Below, piece after piece: positions 10,501-20,085 of a stretch of DNA of 64,000 bases. Position 1 is the first letter of the stretch. The number at the start of each line of letters is the position of its first letter. Under the pieces are notes generated by a model. The model was not told the origin of the DNA. It did no database searches and worked only from the letters and a program-made list of their open reading frames with translations. A program made the translations under genes and the position numbers. The DNA is from an uncultured Tenacibaculum sp. Its GTDB lineage: Bacteria; Bacteroidota; Bacteroidia; Flavobacteriales; Flavobacteriaceae. The stretch covers positions 1 through 64,000 of the forward strand of contig CANMJA010000012.1 of NCBI GenBank assembly GCA_947498055.1. Reading direction: 5' to 3'.

Positions 10501-13500
10501 AGATAAGAAATCACAACAACTTTCTAATTCAAAACTATTAAATTCTACAGTAACTGTACTATTAGCATTTTTTGGATAAATAGTAGTAGTGTAATCTTCC
10601 CGATTTGAATATGACCCTAAAGGACCACCTGTATCATAAAAATGATCTCCGTTACAGTAATCAGGCAATGTCGTTCTTGTAAAAGGACCTGACCATTCAG
10701 AGTTATTACCATTAGGGCATTCAGTTCTAATATAAAAATCATAAGCTGAGTTAGATGTTAGGTCAGTTGCTGAATACGTATTTGTACTAGTGGTACTTTG
10801 TGTTCCTGTGCCTAAAAAGAAACCTTGTGGACCATATTCTATCGTGTGCTGTAATGTTTCACTATCATTAGCAGTCCAATGAATATCTATAGAACTTTCG
10901 GTAATTGTACTGAAAGTAATATCTGTAGGTTTAACACAAGTTGGCTTTTCAATAATACTAATATCATCAATATCTATTTCATGTGTTCCTGGTCCAGTAG
11001 AAACAGCTCTAAATCGTAGAATTACATTTCCACTAAAAATATTTAAATCTACATAGTATTCATTCCATAAATCTCTAGAAGAAGTTTGTTGTTGCCCATT
11101 AATAACTTTTATATCATTAGTCCAGTTACCATTATTAAAGATATCGATATGAAGGCTTCCTACATTATTTCCATACATGAAAGCATAAAAATTTAAAATA
11201 GGATTACTTAAATTATCCATATTAATTGTAGGAGAAATTAAACTAGCTTCATCCCCAGCAGAAGTTCCGTTTGAGATTGTTCTAAAATATTTAGAACCGC
11301 TATTAGCACTATATGGTCCTGTATTACTTTCAAAAAATGTAGACCTTTCAGTTGCCCATAAATAAATATCTTGAGTAGGACTAGAAGCATTGCTCCAGCA
11401 GTTTCCAATAGTAGATCTCGTATTTTGATCCTCTACATTATAATACCAAGGAGCTGTAAAAGCCTCACAAAGAGTTTTTATTCTTAAAGGACCGACAACG
11501 TCACTAGTTATTTCTCCTGGGTTATTTCCACAATCTGATTTAATATAGATTTCGATGTCTGAATTAGACGGTAAGTTTTCTAAGGTATAGTTATTACTGG
11601 TAACGATTACTGATGTGCCTGTACCTGGATTAAAATTAGGAGTTCCGTATTCAACTATCCAAGAAGTGTCAGAACCATTAGCAGTCCATGATAAGTCAGT
11701 AGTAGTAGCAGTTACGTTTGTATACTCTAAATTAGAAGGTTTAATACAGTTGGGTAAGTTGTGTACATTAATATCATCAATAGCAATTTCATTATTGTTA
11801 TTTCCATTAGAAATTCCTCTAAATCTTATTTGAATTTGATTCGTATAGGTTGATAAATCAATAAAATGTTCTTCCCAAAGATCTCTGTTAGATTCTTGTT
11901 GTTGCCCATTTAAAACAAAAACATCTTCATTCCATGTACCATTGTTAAAAATATCTACATGAAAGCTACTTATATTTTCACCGTACATAAAACTATGGAA
12001 ATTTAAAGTAGGAGTTGTCAAAGAAGAAATATCAATAATTGGAGATAGAAGGCTTGCTTCTGCACCTACAGAACTTACATTGTTTGAAGTGGAAAAATAA
12101 TGATCTCCAGTATTTGCTTTGTAAGGTCCAGTAGTTTCATTTTGATTAAACCTAGATCTTTTAGCTTCCCAATAGTAATTAGCTTGGTATATCTCAGGAT
12201 TTCCACTCCAGCAATTTTCAATAATAGAATTTGTGTTTTGACTTTCTACATCAAAAGTATAAGGAGCGGTGTATATATTACATGGTGTTTCAATTTTTAA
12301 AGGGCCAATAACATCACTAGTTATTTCTCCAGGATTATTTCCACAATCAGATTTAATATAAATTTCAATTTCAGAGTTTGCAGGTAAGTTCTCAAGGGTG
12401 TAATTATTAGTAGTAACAGTTACCGATGTTCCTGTACCTGGGGTAAAATTAGAGGCTCCATATTCTACTATCCAAGAAGTTTCGCTTCCGTTTGGAGTCC
12501 AAGATAAATCAACAGTAGTTGCAGTTACATTTGTGTATTCAAAATTAGAAGGTTTAATACAACTAGGTAAATTATATACATTAATATCATCAATAGCAAT
12601 GTGATTGTTGTTATTTCCATTAGAAATTCCTCTAAATCGTATTTGAATTTGATTGGTATATGCCGATAAATCAATGAAATGTTGTTGCCAAAGCTCAGTA
12701 GTAGATTCTTGTTGTTGTCCATTTAAAACAAAAACATCTTCATTCCACATTCCATTATTAAAAATATCTACATGAAAACTAACAATATCTTCACCATATA
12801 AGAAACTATGAAAATTTAAAGTAGGTGTTGTTAAGGAAGAAATATCTATTATTGGTGATAGAAGATTTGCTTCATCATTAAGATTACTTCCAGTATCTTG
12901 TGTACTGAAATACTTATTTCCTGCGTTTGCTTTGTATGGACCAGTTGTATTGCCTTCATAAAAATTAGAAGTTTTGGCTTCCCAATAGTAATTTGCTTGA
13001 TTTACTTCAGGATTCCCACTCCAACAATTTTCAATAATAGAATTTGTGTTTTGATCTTCTATAGTAAAAGTATAAGGAGCAGTATAAATATTACATGGTG
13101 TTTCAATTTTTAAAGGACCAATAACATCACTAGTTATTTCTCCTGGGTTATTTCCACAATCTGATTTAACATAGATTTCAATTTCAGAATCTGAAGGTAA
13201 ATTTCCTAGGGTATAATTATTAGCAGTAACAGTTACAGATGTTCCGTTACCTGGAGTAAAATTAGGAGTTCCATATTCTACTATCCAAGAAGTTTCGCTT
13301 CCGTTTGGAGTCCAAGATAAATCAACAGTAGTTGCAGTCACGTTTGTGTACTCAAAATTAGAAGGTTTAATACAACTAGGTAAATTATATACATTAATAT
13401 CATCGATAGCAATTTCATTATTACTATTTCCATTAGAAATTCCTCTAAATCGTATTTGAATTTGATTGTTATATGCTGATAAATCAATGAAATTTTCTTG

Positions 13501-16500
13501 CCAAAGATCTGTGGTAGATTCTTGTTGCTGTCCATTTAAAACAAAAACATCTTCATGCCAAGTTCCATTGTTGAAGATATCTACATGAAAACTGACGATA
13601 TCTTCACCATACAAGAAACTATGGAAATTTAAAGTAGGTGTAGATAAAGAAGATATATCTATGATAGGAGATAAAAGATTTGCTTCATCATTAAGATTAC
13701 TTCCACTATCTCGGATACTAAAATATTTATCCCCTGTATTTGCTTTGTATGGTCCTGTAGTATTGTTTTGAAAGAAAGTAGAATATTTTGCTTCCCAATA
13801 ATAATTAGCTTGATTTACTTCAGGAATACCACTCCAGCAATTTTCAATAGTAGAATTTGCATTTTGATTTTCTATAGTAAAGGTATATGGAGCAGTAATT
13901 ATATTACAAGGAGTTTCAACAGTAAATGGACCTACCGCAAAACTATCATCTTCTGTAGGAGAAGCTCCGCATATTGCGGTAAGATAGAAATCATATTCTG
14001 TTTCTGCAGTTAGTGTATTAATTGTAACTGGATTTGTTGTTGTAAGCAATTTATTACCAGTGCCTTTAATAAAGTCTTTTATTCCATATTCAATTTCCCA
14101 TTGACTTTCAGAACCGTTAGCAGTCCAAGATAAATCTATAGAACCTCCAGATAGATTCGTGTAAGTAAGATCACTAGGTTCTGAACAAGTAATAGTAATA
14201 CAATTAACAGTGGCAGCCCATCCACTTCCTATTACACTTCCATCAGAAGTAAAAACAAAAGTAATTCCCTGTCCTTTTTTAGAGACAATATAACCTGGAG
14301 AGTTATTTCCTGTGTAAGAGCCTATTAAAGGAGCATTCGTGTCATTACCATCATAAATAGTTAAAAAATCAAAACTATTTTCTAAGTCAAAAGATTCAAA
14401 ATTAATTGCAACAATTTCTGCATCTCTAGGAAGAATTGTTGTTGTTATGTTTTCATTACTAGAATAATTACCATTTTCGCCTCCTGTATCAAAAAATTTA
14501 TCTCCATTACAATAGTCGGCTACTGTATTAAAGCGATATGGTCCTGCCCATTCACTATAGTTTGAAGTAGAACAAATAGATCTTACATATACATCATAAC
14601 TTGTTCCTGAATTTAGGTTGTTTACTAAATAAGGTTTATTGTTTGTTAAAGTGCCAACTCCAAGAGGTAATGCTCCTGTTAAAACCACTTCTATTTCCCA
14701 ATCATTACTGTTATTAGTATCTACCCATGAAATATCAGCAGAACTAGTTGTTATGTTAGTTGCTACAACATCTGTAGGGGTAAAACATTTAGTTGTAAAC
14801 GAAAATGCTTCTGAATAATCGCTGTCACCACATAAATTACTACCTTTTACTCTCCAGTAATAGGTAGTGTTAAAGTCTAAATTGGTACTTAATGTATGTA
14901 AATTTATCGTAGTGCTAGTAGTTTCAATAATGTTATTAAAGTCTGTGTCAGTAGCTAATTCTAAAGTATAGTTTTCAATATTTTCAATTAAATTCCATTC
15001 TAATGAAACATTAGCAATACCAATTGCCGTACTATTATTTTCGGGCAAAGAAAGAACTGGAACTGAAGTTTCTGTTCCATATAAATTAAAAGACAATAAA
15101 GATTTTCTTTCTATTGTTCCTGATGTTCCGACTACATTAAATACTATTTCTTCAAGTTCAGTAGTAGTTGTGTTTGTAATAGTTAATTTTACAGGAGTAT
15201 TATTATTAATTGCATTAACTGGTTCAAAAGTTGCAGTTAAATTATCAGGTAAATTTTCTACACTAAATGTAGTTTCCTCATTAAAGCTTAAATTCGTGTT
15301 GTAAATGAAATTATATTCAATATCATTAGGTTTGCAAATCTTTTGATTTAAATCTGTTTCTGAAAAATTCATTACAAATTCAGATTTTTTAATGGTAATA
15401 TTAGCTGCGTTAATGGCATAGAAAATATTATCTACAGGTTTAATCATAATTCGACCTTCTGTAGTACCTTGAGGAATTTCTGGAACAATAATTGTTGCCT
15501 CTCCAGAATTTAAAGCATTAGTAGATATTGTATGAGGATAAGTATATCCACCATCTAAAGATAGAAGAATATCAACATTTGTAGCATTAATAGGAGATTC
15601 ATTGGTGCCTGCTACATTCCAAGTAATGGTTTTTATATCTCCAACATTCCAAGTTTCATTATTCTTTTGTGAAGTAACAGCAAAAGCTCCACCATTGTCT
15701 ACTACCGTAACAGTCATGAGGTCAGAAGTAGTTTTTGGACCTATTGGAGCATTATCTCTAACGGTTAACGCGAAGTTCATTGTTCTAGCAACAGAAGGAA
15801 TAACTTCCCAGGTAGGTCTTAAATTACCATTAATAACATCTTCCAATTGAGGTAAATATCTTACAGGAGAACTAACAGGTAATCTCGATCTAAATAAAGG
15901 TCCTTGCACCCAAGTAGGCTGAGGAGTATTAGATGAAAAAGGGTTTCCTGTATCATTTTGTTCCCAGCAATATGTAAGTAAAGAGTTATTATCTGTATCG
16001 TCTCCACTTCCTTTTAAAATAAATGCAGTACTTATTGGTATTGTATAGTTTGGTCCAGCATCTACTGTAGGATCATTATTTCCAGTAGAAATTAACTCAG
16101 CACAAGAGCTCCCATTTCGAGTCCATTCAATTATATCTCTAATATCTACATAATTAAAATAATCATCAGGGTTTTCTTGAACATTAGGAAAGCATATTCC
16201 TGCATAACCCATAATAGAGCTTCCACTACCAGGCTCTACTTCACTATTAATACCACTACGACAATTAGAGCTACTTTGTACATGATAACCACCAAATTGA
16301 TGCCCAAATTCATGACTAGCAATCATATTAAAATGATCTGAACTAGGATCTGTATGAGCTGTAAAAGCGCTACCTTTTTGACCCTCAGTACAAACACAAG
16401 CAATACATCCAGCATTACCATATATTCTATTTGAATGAATATAAACATGACCAACATCGTAGTTCTCACTACCAATAATAGTATCTAAAGTAGTTTGTGT

Positions 16501-17322
16501 TTCTTGGTTATAATTACCTACATTAAAAGGATCTGTATTTGCATCTAAAAAAATTAATTGATCATTATTAGCAACTAATTCCATAGTTACTCCGAAATCT
16601 CTTTCGAAAATCCCATTTATTCTTGTTAAAGAATTATTAATAGCAGCTAAAACCGTACCTCTTTTTTCTTCATCAGTCGTTTCTGAGCCTGTTAAGAAAA
16701 AATTAGAATACTCACCCGTAGCAGCTATAGCTACTTTGTATTTTCTTAGATATCCATCATTAATCGCTGAAAGTTGGTTTTTTCTAGATTGAAAAGTTTT
16801 CTTTGCTCTTTCTATTGTGTTACACTCAAAAGCAGATGAAATTTCTGTTGTATTTCTATTATAAAAAAGATATTCGTTTGTTTTTTTATCTATAGGTTGA
16901 ATAATTATAGTACCATTATCACTAAAAATAGAAGCATGTAACCCTGTGTATTTATCATAGCTTAACCTTGCTGTTTTATTTGAAGTAATACTTTTTGCAA
17001 TGTATGATTTAATAGAAGGGAACTTTTGATTTAGCTTTGTGTCAAAATTAGACGCTTCAAAGATTTCAAAGATTTCAAAACTATTTTTGTCTACAGGTAA
17101 AGAAATTCTTTGTAAAGAAGTTTTTAATTCATTTCTTTTAGGAGCATCTTTAATTATAGATAGAAAATATTTTTTTTTAAGTTTTAAAGATTTAGAATCG
17201 GTTTGATTGGTGTAATATTTTTTTAAAGACAGGTTAGTTGTCTTTTGTTGCCATATTTGTTGTGCGTAGTTATTAAATATAGATATACACGAAAAAATAA
17301 AAAAGAGTAGTTTTTTTATCAT
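7537..17322 (-). CDS. Giant secreted metzincin protease with MAM/CUB/Fn3 repeats and T9SS sorting domain
   Basis: A 3261-aa exported protein. The signal peptide is residues 1-21. A reprolysin-like zinc protease covers about 190-410, with the metzincin motif HEFGHQFGGYH at 337-347 and a Met-turn SIMGYAG shortly after. An Ig/PKD-like region follows (about 415-800). Then come Fn3 domains, three CUB-like domains beginning YCNGD(K/H/R)F(F/Y)D (about 935, 2219 and 2420), four tandem MAM-like plus Fn3 units (about 1137-2200), five Fn3 copies (about 2610-3000) and a final MAM-like domain (about 3005-3170). The last 80 residues (FSFYPNPVKN ... SGSYLIKAY) form a type A type IX secretion sorting domain. 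Expected to be released or surface-attached and to cleave proteins outside the cell; the target is unknown. Confidence 0.92.
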   Translation of the reverse strand: MIKKLLFFIFSCISIFNNYAQQIWQQKTTNLSLKKYYTNQTDSKSLKLKKKYFLSIIKDAPKRNELKTSLQRISLPVDKNSFEIFEIFEASNFDTKLNQKFPSIKSYIAKSITSNKTARLSYDKYTGLHASIFSDNGTIIIQPIDKKTNEYLFYNRNTTEISSAFECNTIERAKKTFQSRKNQLSAINDGYLRKYKVAIAATGEYSNFFLTGSETTDEEKRGTVLAAINNSLTRINGIFERDFGVTMELVANNDQLIFLDANTDPFNVGNYNQETQTTLDTIIGSENYDVGHVYIHSNRIYGNAGCIACVCTEGQKGSAFTAHTDPSSDHFNMIASHEFGHQFGGYHVQSSSNCRSGINSEVEPGSGSSIMGYAGICFPNVQENPDDYFNYVDIRDIIEWTRNGSSCAELISTGNNDPTVDAGPNYTIPISTAFILKGSGDDTDNNSLLTYCWEQNDTGNPFSSNTPQPTWVQGPLFRSRLPVSSPVRYLPQLEDVINGNLRPTWEVIPSVARTMNFALTVRDNAPIGPKTTSDLMTVTVVDNGGAFAVTSQKNNETWNVGDIKTITWNVAGTNESPINATNVDILLSLDGGYTYPHTISTNALNSGEATIIVPEIPQGTTEGRIMIKPVDNIFYAINAANITIKKSEFVMNFSETDLNQKICKPNDIEYNFIYNTNLSFNEETTFSVENLPDNLTATFEPVNAINNNTPVKLTITNTTTTELEEIVFNVVGTSGTIERKSLLSFNLYGTETSVPVLSLPENNSTAIGIANVSLEWNLIENIENYTLELATDTDFNNIIETTSTTINLHTLSTNLDFNTTYYWRVKGSNLCGDSDYSEAFSFTTKCFTPTDVVATNITTSSADISWVDTNNSNDWEIEVVLTGALPLGVGTLTNNKPYLVNNLNSGTSYDVYVRSICSTSNYSEWAGPYRFNTVADYCNGDKFFDTGGENGNYSSNENITTTILPRDAEIVAINFESFDLENSFDFLTIYDGNDTNAPLIGSYTGNNSPGYIVSKKGQGITFVFTSDGSVIGSGWAATVNCITITCSEPSDLTYTNLSGGSIDLSWTANGSESQWEIEYGIKDFIKGTGNKLLTTTNPVTINTLTAETEYDFYLTAICGASPTEDDSFAVGPFTVETPCNIITAPYTFTIENQNANSTIENCWSGIPEVNQANYYWEAKYSTFFQNNTTGPYKANTGDKYFSIRDSGSNLNDEANLLSPIIDISSLSTPTLNFHSFLYGEDIVSFHVDIFNNGTWHEDVFVLNGQQQESTTDLWQENFIDLSAYNNQIQIRFRGISNGNSNNEIAIDDINVYNLPSCIKPSNFEYTNVTATTVDLSWTPNGSETSWIVEYGTPNFTPGNGTSVTVTANNYTLGNLPSDSEIEIYVKSDCGNNPGEITSDVIGPLKIETPCNIYTAPYTFTIEDQNTNSIIENCWSGNPEVNQANYYWEAKTSNFYEGNTTGPYKANAGNKYFSTQDTGSNLNDEANLLSPIIDISSLTTPTLNFHSFLYGEDIVSFHVDIFNNGMWNEDVFVLNGQQQESTTELWQQHFIDLSAYTNQIQIRFRGISNGNNNNHIAIDDINVYNLPSCIKPSNFEYTNVTATTVDLSWTPNGSETSWIVEYGASNFTPGTGTSVTVTTNNYTLENLPANSEIEIYIKSDCGNNPGEITSDVIGPLKIETPCNIYTAPYTFDVESQNTNSIIENCWSGNPEIYQANYYWEAKRSRFNQNETTGPYKANTGDHYFSTSNNVSSVGAEASLLSPIIDISSLTTPTLNFHSFMYGENISSFHVDIFNNGTWNEDVFVLNGQQQESNRDLWEEHFIDLSTYTNQIQIRFRGISNGNNNNEIAIDDINVHNLPNCIKPSNLEYTNVTATTTDLSWTANGSDTSWIVEYGTPNFNPGTGTSVIVTSNNYTLENLPSNSDIEIYIKSDCGNNPGEITSDVVGPLRIKTLCEAFTAPWYYNVEDQNTRSTIGNCWSNASSPTQDIYLWATERSTFFESNTGPYSANSGSKYFRTISNGTSAGDEASLISPTINMDNLSNPILNFYAFMYGNNVGSLHIDIFNNGNWTNDIKVINGQQQTSSRDLWNEYYVDLNIFSGNVILRFRAVSTGPGTHEIDIDDISIIEKPTCVKPTDITFSTITESSIDIHWTANDSETLQHTIEYGPQGFFLGTGTQSTTSTNTYSATDLTSNSAYDFYIRTECPNGNNSEWSGPFTRTTLPDYCNGDHFYDTGGPLGSYSNREDYTTTIYPKNANSTVTVEFNSFELESCCDFLSVYDGTDINAPLIGSYNGNSNPGIITSSHSSGALTFKFTSDGSATFSGWDATVICNSNTCPNPTDLIVEETFTDSASINWNAGNTETNWIIEYGETGFTPGSGTEIETTDRPFLLNNLNSQTEYDVYIKASCDNEVSLYSTKTTFSTKPNYCNGDRFYDSGGIINNYSNNENYTETITPSNDADRVSVTFNSFDLESCCDFLSIYDGSDINAPLIGTYSGTDTPGTITASNEDGSLTFAFTSNDFGTSSGWNAIVNCLYDCATPSNPVVENITTNEAILSWDSEDSQQTWEILLAVNDNILDFYTVNTNSYVFTNLEPGTTYQYGIRANCNENGNQGKSEWIGSFSFTTEEITCPIPSNISVQDISKNEVTLKWDAGGSEQTWQIEYGADGFTQSNGVLHSVNTNNPILTNLEPSTIYQYYIRANCGNNTDIDNSEWIGPFSFTTSDITCPVPSNTSVQDISKNEVTLKWDAGGSEQAWQIEYGTDGFSKNNGTVNNVNTNNYTLTNLEPSTVYQYYIRANCGSNNEDNSDWIGPFSFTTADITCPVPSNALTENITINKATLKWDAGGSEQTWQIEFGIDGFVRNNGNIIKVNTTNYTLKDLDASTTYQYYIRANCGSNTIDNSEWIGPFSFTTEDIICPVPSNLSISNVSKNGATLNWDVNENEQSWEIEYGIDGFSQNNGTKTDVNTNNYVFTNLEASTVYQYYIRTNCGETIDASDWIGPFSFQTLCDAISAPFHEKFTSSVIPECWGLNETNNWNFNTDAIYNSNPIDDHSNNGNSNYAWISNSTLNDSNSLKTGFINISNLNSPTLQFALFSQNSVNNEYNTVTVKLHDSSGKSITLMELQGKTEDGWETFDFNINNYTTNDNDIQVEFIVTKNNASISSDNNILIDDIKVDEEASLSTENIDIIKGFSFYPNPVKNTLIIKSNEIITKLEIYNLVGQKLIIKKLKDEKQINNLDVSELSSGSYLIKAYANKKVKTFRIIKN
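8310..9740 (-). repeat. Tandem fibronectin III repeats inside the giant protease gene
   Basis: A unit of about 290 bp recurs about five times. Each encodes CPVPSN, then a segment around VTLKWDAGGSEQTWQIEYG, then YQYYIRANCG and WIGPFSFTT. The neighbouring copies are very similar at DNA level, which implies recent duplication or gene conversion. Confidence 0.85.
10900..13910 (-). repeat. Four tandem MAM-like plus Fn3 repeats inside the giant protease gene
   Basis: Units of about 807-820 bp begin at about 13905, 13093, 12274 and 11468 (reading the minus strand). Each encodes TAPYTF or TAPWYY, ENCWSG or a variant, SPIIDISSL, VFVLNGQQQ and RFRGISNG, then an Fn3 domain with SDCGNNPGEITSDV in the first copies. 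The first three copies are closest to each other; the fourth is more diverged. Confidence 0.85.
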
Positions 17323-17350
17323 AGCTTTTATTTAAAATTTCGGCAAAAAT

Positions 17351-17383
17351 AAAAAAAAGCTCTGATTATCAGAGCTTTTTTTT
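17351..17383 (-). terminator. Terminator of the pdhA-pdhC operon
   Basis: GCTCTGA-TTA-TCAGAGC flanked by A and T runs, 21 nt past the E2 stop codon. Both flanks are suitable for bidirectional action, but the giant gene reads away from it, so it serves the minus-strand operon. Confidence 0.75.
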
Positions 17384-17403
17384 ATTTTTTTTTGAAGTGT
17401 ATT

Positions 17404-19020
17404 TTAAGCCAGCATAGTAACTGGATTTTCTATATACGTTTTCAATGTTTGTAAAAATTGAGCGCCAACAGCACCATCTACAGTTCTATGATCGCAAGCT
17501 AATGTCAATTTCATTGTATTTCCAACTACAATTTCTCCATTTTTTACGACAGGTTTTTCAACAATTGCACCTACAGATAATATTGCTGAATTTGGCTGGT
17601 TTATAATAGAAGTAAAACTTTCAATACCAAACATACCTAAATTAGAAACAGTAAATGTGCTGCCTTGCATTTCATTTGGTTTTATTTTTTTATTTCTAGC
17701 TTTTCCTGCTAAGTCTCTAACGGAAGCTCCAATTTGTGTTAAACTTAAAGAATCACTATGCTTTACTACAGGAACAACTAAACCTTCATCTACAGCAACT
17801 GCAACACCAACATGAATATGACTATGGTATTGAGTAGTCTCATTTGTCCAAGTAGTATTTACTTTTGGGTGTTTCTTTAAAGCCATTGCACAAGCTTTCA
17901 CTACCATATCGTTAAACGAAACTTTAACATTAGGAATTGCATTAATCGTTTTACGAGATGCTATTGCATTGCTCATGTCTACTTCAATATTTAAGTAGAA
18001 ATGCGGAGCATTAAATTTAGAGTTCCCTAAGCTTTTCGCAATTGCTTTTCGCATTTGAGAATTTTTAACATCTTCTGTCTTTTCTTCCCCTGCAATAGCA
18101 AAATTACTAACTGCAAGTGGAGTAGAGGTATTTGAAGTTTCTAATGTATTACTAGTGGTAGGAGTATAGTTTTCTACATCTTTTTTAATGATACGACCAT
18201 TTTCTCCAGAACCTTTTATTTCAGTTAAATTAATGCCTTTATCTTTTGCTATTTTTTTAGCAAGAGGAGAGGCGAAAATTCTATTACCAGTATTTAAAGT
18301 AGGCTGGTTTACTTCTTTCGTAGGAGTTGCAGTCTTTTCAGTAGGCTTTTCTTCTTTTTTGCTTTCGTTGGGTGTGGCAGTAGCTACTTTGCCATTTTTA
18401 TTAGCTTCAATAATAGAAGAAACATCTGTTCCTTCTTTACCTATAATGGCAAGTAAAGTATCTACAGGAGCTCCATCTCCTTCATTAACACCTATATGAA
18501 GTAAAGTTCCTTCATAAAAAGATTCAAATTCCATTGTAGCTTTATCTGTTTCAATTTCCGCTAAAATATCACCTTCCTGTACTTTGTCACCAACTTTTTT
18601 TAACCAAGAAGCTACAGTACCTTCTTCCATGGTATCACTTAATCTTGGCATGTTTATTATCTGTGTTCCTTCAGGAATAGAAATTGAAGTTGCTTCAGTT
18701 TTAATTTCCTCTTTGTTTACAGATTCTGTTGTTGTTTCTTCTGAAGGAGAATTCCCTCCTAATAAAGCAGAAAAATCTTCTCCTTCATCACCTATAATAG
18801 CTAATAAAGTATCAACGGGAGCACCTTCTCCTTCTTGAACTCCAATGTGTAATAAAGTTCCCTCATGAAAAGATTCGAACTCCATAGTAGCTTTATCTGT
18901 TTCAATTTCCGCTAAAATGTCACCTTCTTCTATTTTATCTCCAACTTTTTTTAACCAAGAAGCTACTACTCCTTCTTCCATTGTATCGCTTAAGCGAGGC
19001 ATGTTAATTACTGTTGCCAT
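17404..19020 (-). CDS. pdhC: Pyruvate dehydrogenase E2, dihydrolipoamide acetyltransferase
   Basis: Core acyltransferase of the pyruvate dehydrogenase complex: it passes the acetyl group from E1 via lipoyl-lysine to CoA. The 538-aa chain has two N-terminal lipoyl domains with lipoylated lysines K43 and K160 in ETDKATMEF, Ala/Thr/Lys-rich linkers, a peripheral subunit-binding domain (about 247-285, FASPLAKKIAKDKGI) and a catalytic domain (about 310-538) with DHRTVDG, catalytic His511 and Asp515. Both lipoyl modules are nearly identical, pointing to an internal duplication. It follows pdhA by 22 nt in the same operon. The branched-chain E2 is an alternative, but the pairing with this E1-alpha favours pyruvate. 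Confidence 0.95.
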   Translation of the reverse strand: MATVINMPRLSDTMEEGVVASWLKKVGDKIEEGDILAEIETDKATMEFESFHEGTLLHIGVQEGEGAPVDTLLAIIGDEGEDFSALLGGNSPSEETTTESVNKEEIKTEATSISIPEGTQIINMPRLSDTMEEGTVASWLKKVGDKVQEGDILAEIETDKATMEFESFYEGTLLHIGVNEGDGAPVDTLLAIIGKEGTDVSSIIEANKNGKVATATPNESKKEEKPTEKTATPTKEVNQPTLNTGNRIFASPLAKKIAKDKGINLTEIKGSGENGRIIKKDVENYTPTTSNTLETSNTSTPLAVSNFAIAGEEKTEDVKNSQMRKAIAKSLGNSKFNAPHFYLNIEVDMSNAIASRKTINAIPNVKVSFNDMVVKACAMALKKHPKVNTTWTNETTQYHSHIHVGVAVAVDEGLVVPVVKHSDSLSLTQIGASVRDLAGKARNKKIKPNEMQGSTFTVSNLGMFGIESFTSIINQPNSAILSVGAIVEKPVVKNGEIVVGNTMKLTLACDHRTVDGAVGAQFLQTLKTYIENPVTMLA

Positions 19021-19042
19021 TTGTACCTAATTTAGTTGGTTA

Positions 19043-20032
19043 TTATTTTATAAAAGGATAATCGTTTTGTTCGTAAACAACATCATGTAAAATACTTACA
19101 TCTGGGAATGGAGATTCTTCAGCAAATTTCTCACATTCTTTAACTAAGTCTTTTACTTCTTTGTTAATTGCTTCTATTTCATCATCACTAGCATAGTTTT
19201 TATCTTTCACGATATCTAATACCTGTGTAATAGGATCTATTTTTTTATACTCTTCCACTTCTTCTTTTGTACGATAATGTTGCGCATCTGACATGGAATG
19301 TCCTCTATAACGATATGTCTTCATTTCTAAGAAAGTAGGGCCATCTCCTCTACGAGCACGTTCAATAGCTTCATCAACTGCTTCTGCTACTTTTACAGGA
19401 TTCATTCCATCTACAGGACCACAAGGCATTTCATATCCTAAACCTAATTTCCAAATATCTTCATGATTGGCAGTTCTTTCTACAGAAGTTCCCATGGCAT
19501 ATCCATTATTCTCACAAATAAAAACAACTGGTAATTTCCAATTCATAGCCATGTTGAAGGTTTCATGAAGCGAACCTTGTCTTGCTGCACCATCTCCAAA
19601 ATAACATAAAGTTACTGCTTTTCTATCGTGGTATTTATCACCAAAAGCAAGACCAGCACCTAAAGGAATTTGACCTCCAACTATACCATGACCTCCGTAA
19701 AATCGAAATTCTTTAGAAAAAATATGCATAGATCCACCTAATCCTTGAGAGGTTCCAGTAGCTTTACCATATAATTCAGCCATTACTCTTTTAGGATCTA
19801 CTCCCATACCAATAGGTTGAACATGATTACGATAAGCAGTAATCATCTTATCTTTTGTTAAATCCATAGCATGTAAAGAACCAGCTAAAACAGCTTCCTG
19901 CCCATTGTATAAGTGTAAAAACCCTCTTACTTTTTGCTGTATATAAACTGCGGCAAGTTTGTTTTCAAACTTTCTCCAAAACAGCATATCCTTATACCAA
20001 TTGATGTAGGTTTCCTTCGTTATTTTTTTCAT
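19043..20032 (-). CDS. pdhA: Pyruvate dehydrogenase E1 component, alpha subunit
   Basis: Thiamine diphosphate-dependent decarboxylation of pyruvate, first step of the complex. The 329-aa protein has the family N-terminus (KETYINWYKDMLFWRKFENK), GQEAVLAG, the TPP motif GDGAARQG ... ENN and the phosphorylation-loop region YRGHSMSD. I start at ATG 20032; the frame is open to a TTG at 20080, but a -7 promoter box (20078-20085) overlaps that codon, so the longer form is unlikely. E1-beta is not in this window, so the alpha/beta genes are split, as is known in Flavobacteria. Confidence 0.95.
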   Translation of the reverse strand: MKKITKETYINWYKDMLFWRKFENKLAAVYIQQKVRGFLHLYNGQEAVLAGSLHAMDLTKDKMITAYRNHVQPIGMGVDPKRVMAELYGKATGTSQGLGGSMHIFSKEFRFYGGHGIVGGQIPLGAGLAFGDKYHDRKAVTLCYFGDGAARQGSLHETFNMAMNWKLPVVFICENNGYAMGTSVERTANHEDIWKLGLGYEMPCGPVDGMNPVKVAEAVDEAIERARRGDGPTFLEMKTYRYRGHSMSDAQHYRTKEEVEEYKKIDPITQVLDIVKDKNYASDDEIEAINKEVKDLVKECEKFAEESPFPDVSILHDVVYEQNDYPFIK

Positions 20033-20077
20033 TCTAAATTGTTGTTTGTTTCTTGTTGCTTGTTTAAAATGCAAGAA

Positions 20078-20085
20078 CAAAAATA
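20078..20085 (-). promoter_or_regulatory. -7 element of the pdhA-pdhC operon
   Basis: TATTTTTG on the minus strand matches TANNTTTG and lies 45 nt upstream of the pdhA ATG. No convincing -33 element is seen. It decides the pdhA start because the TTG alternative overlaps it. Confidence 0.5.

Noticed and set aside
18188..18499. 103-codon forward frame across the E2 gene
   Set aside because: It is the complement of the repeated lipoyl and linker region of pdhC, whose protein is unambiguous.
17404..20032. Complete pyruvate dehydrogenase operon
   Set aside because: Only E1-alpha and E2 are present; E1-beta and E3 are not in the window, so the operon is not called complete.
20033..20080. Longer pdhA form beginning at 20080
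   Set aside because: The codon is TTG, it overlaps a -7 promoter box, and the extra residues do not match the family N-terminus.
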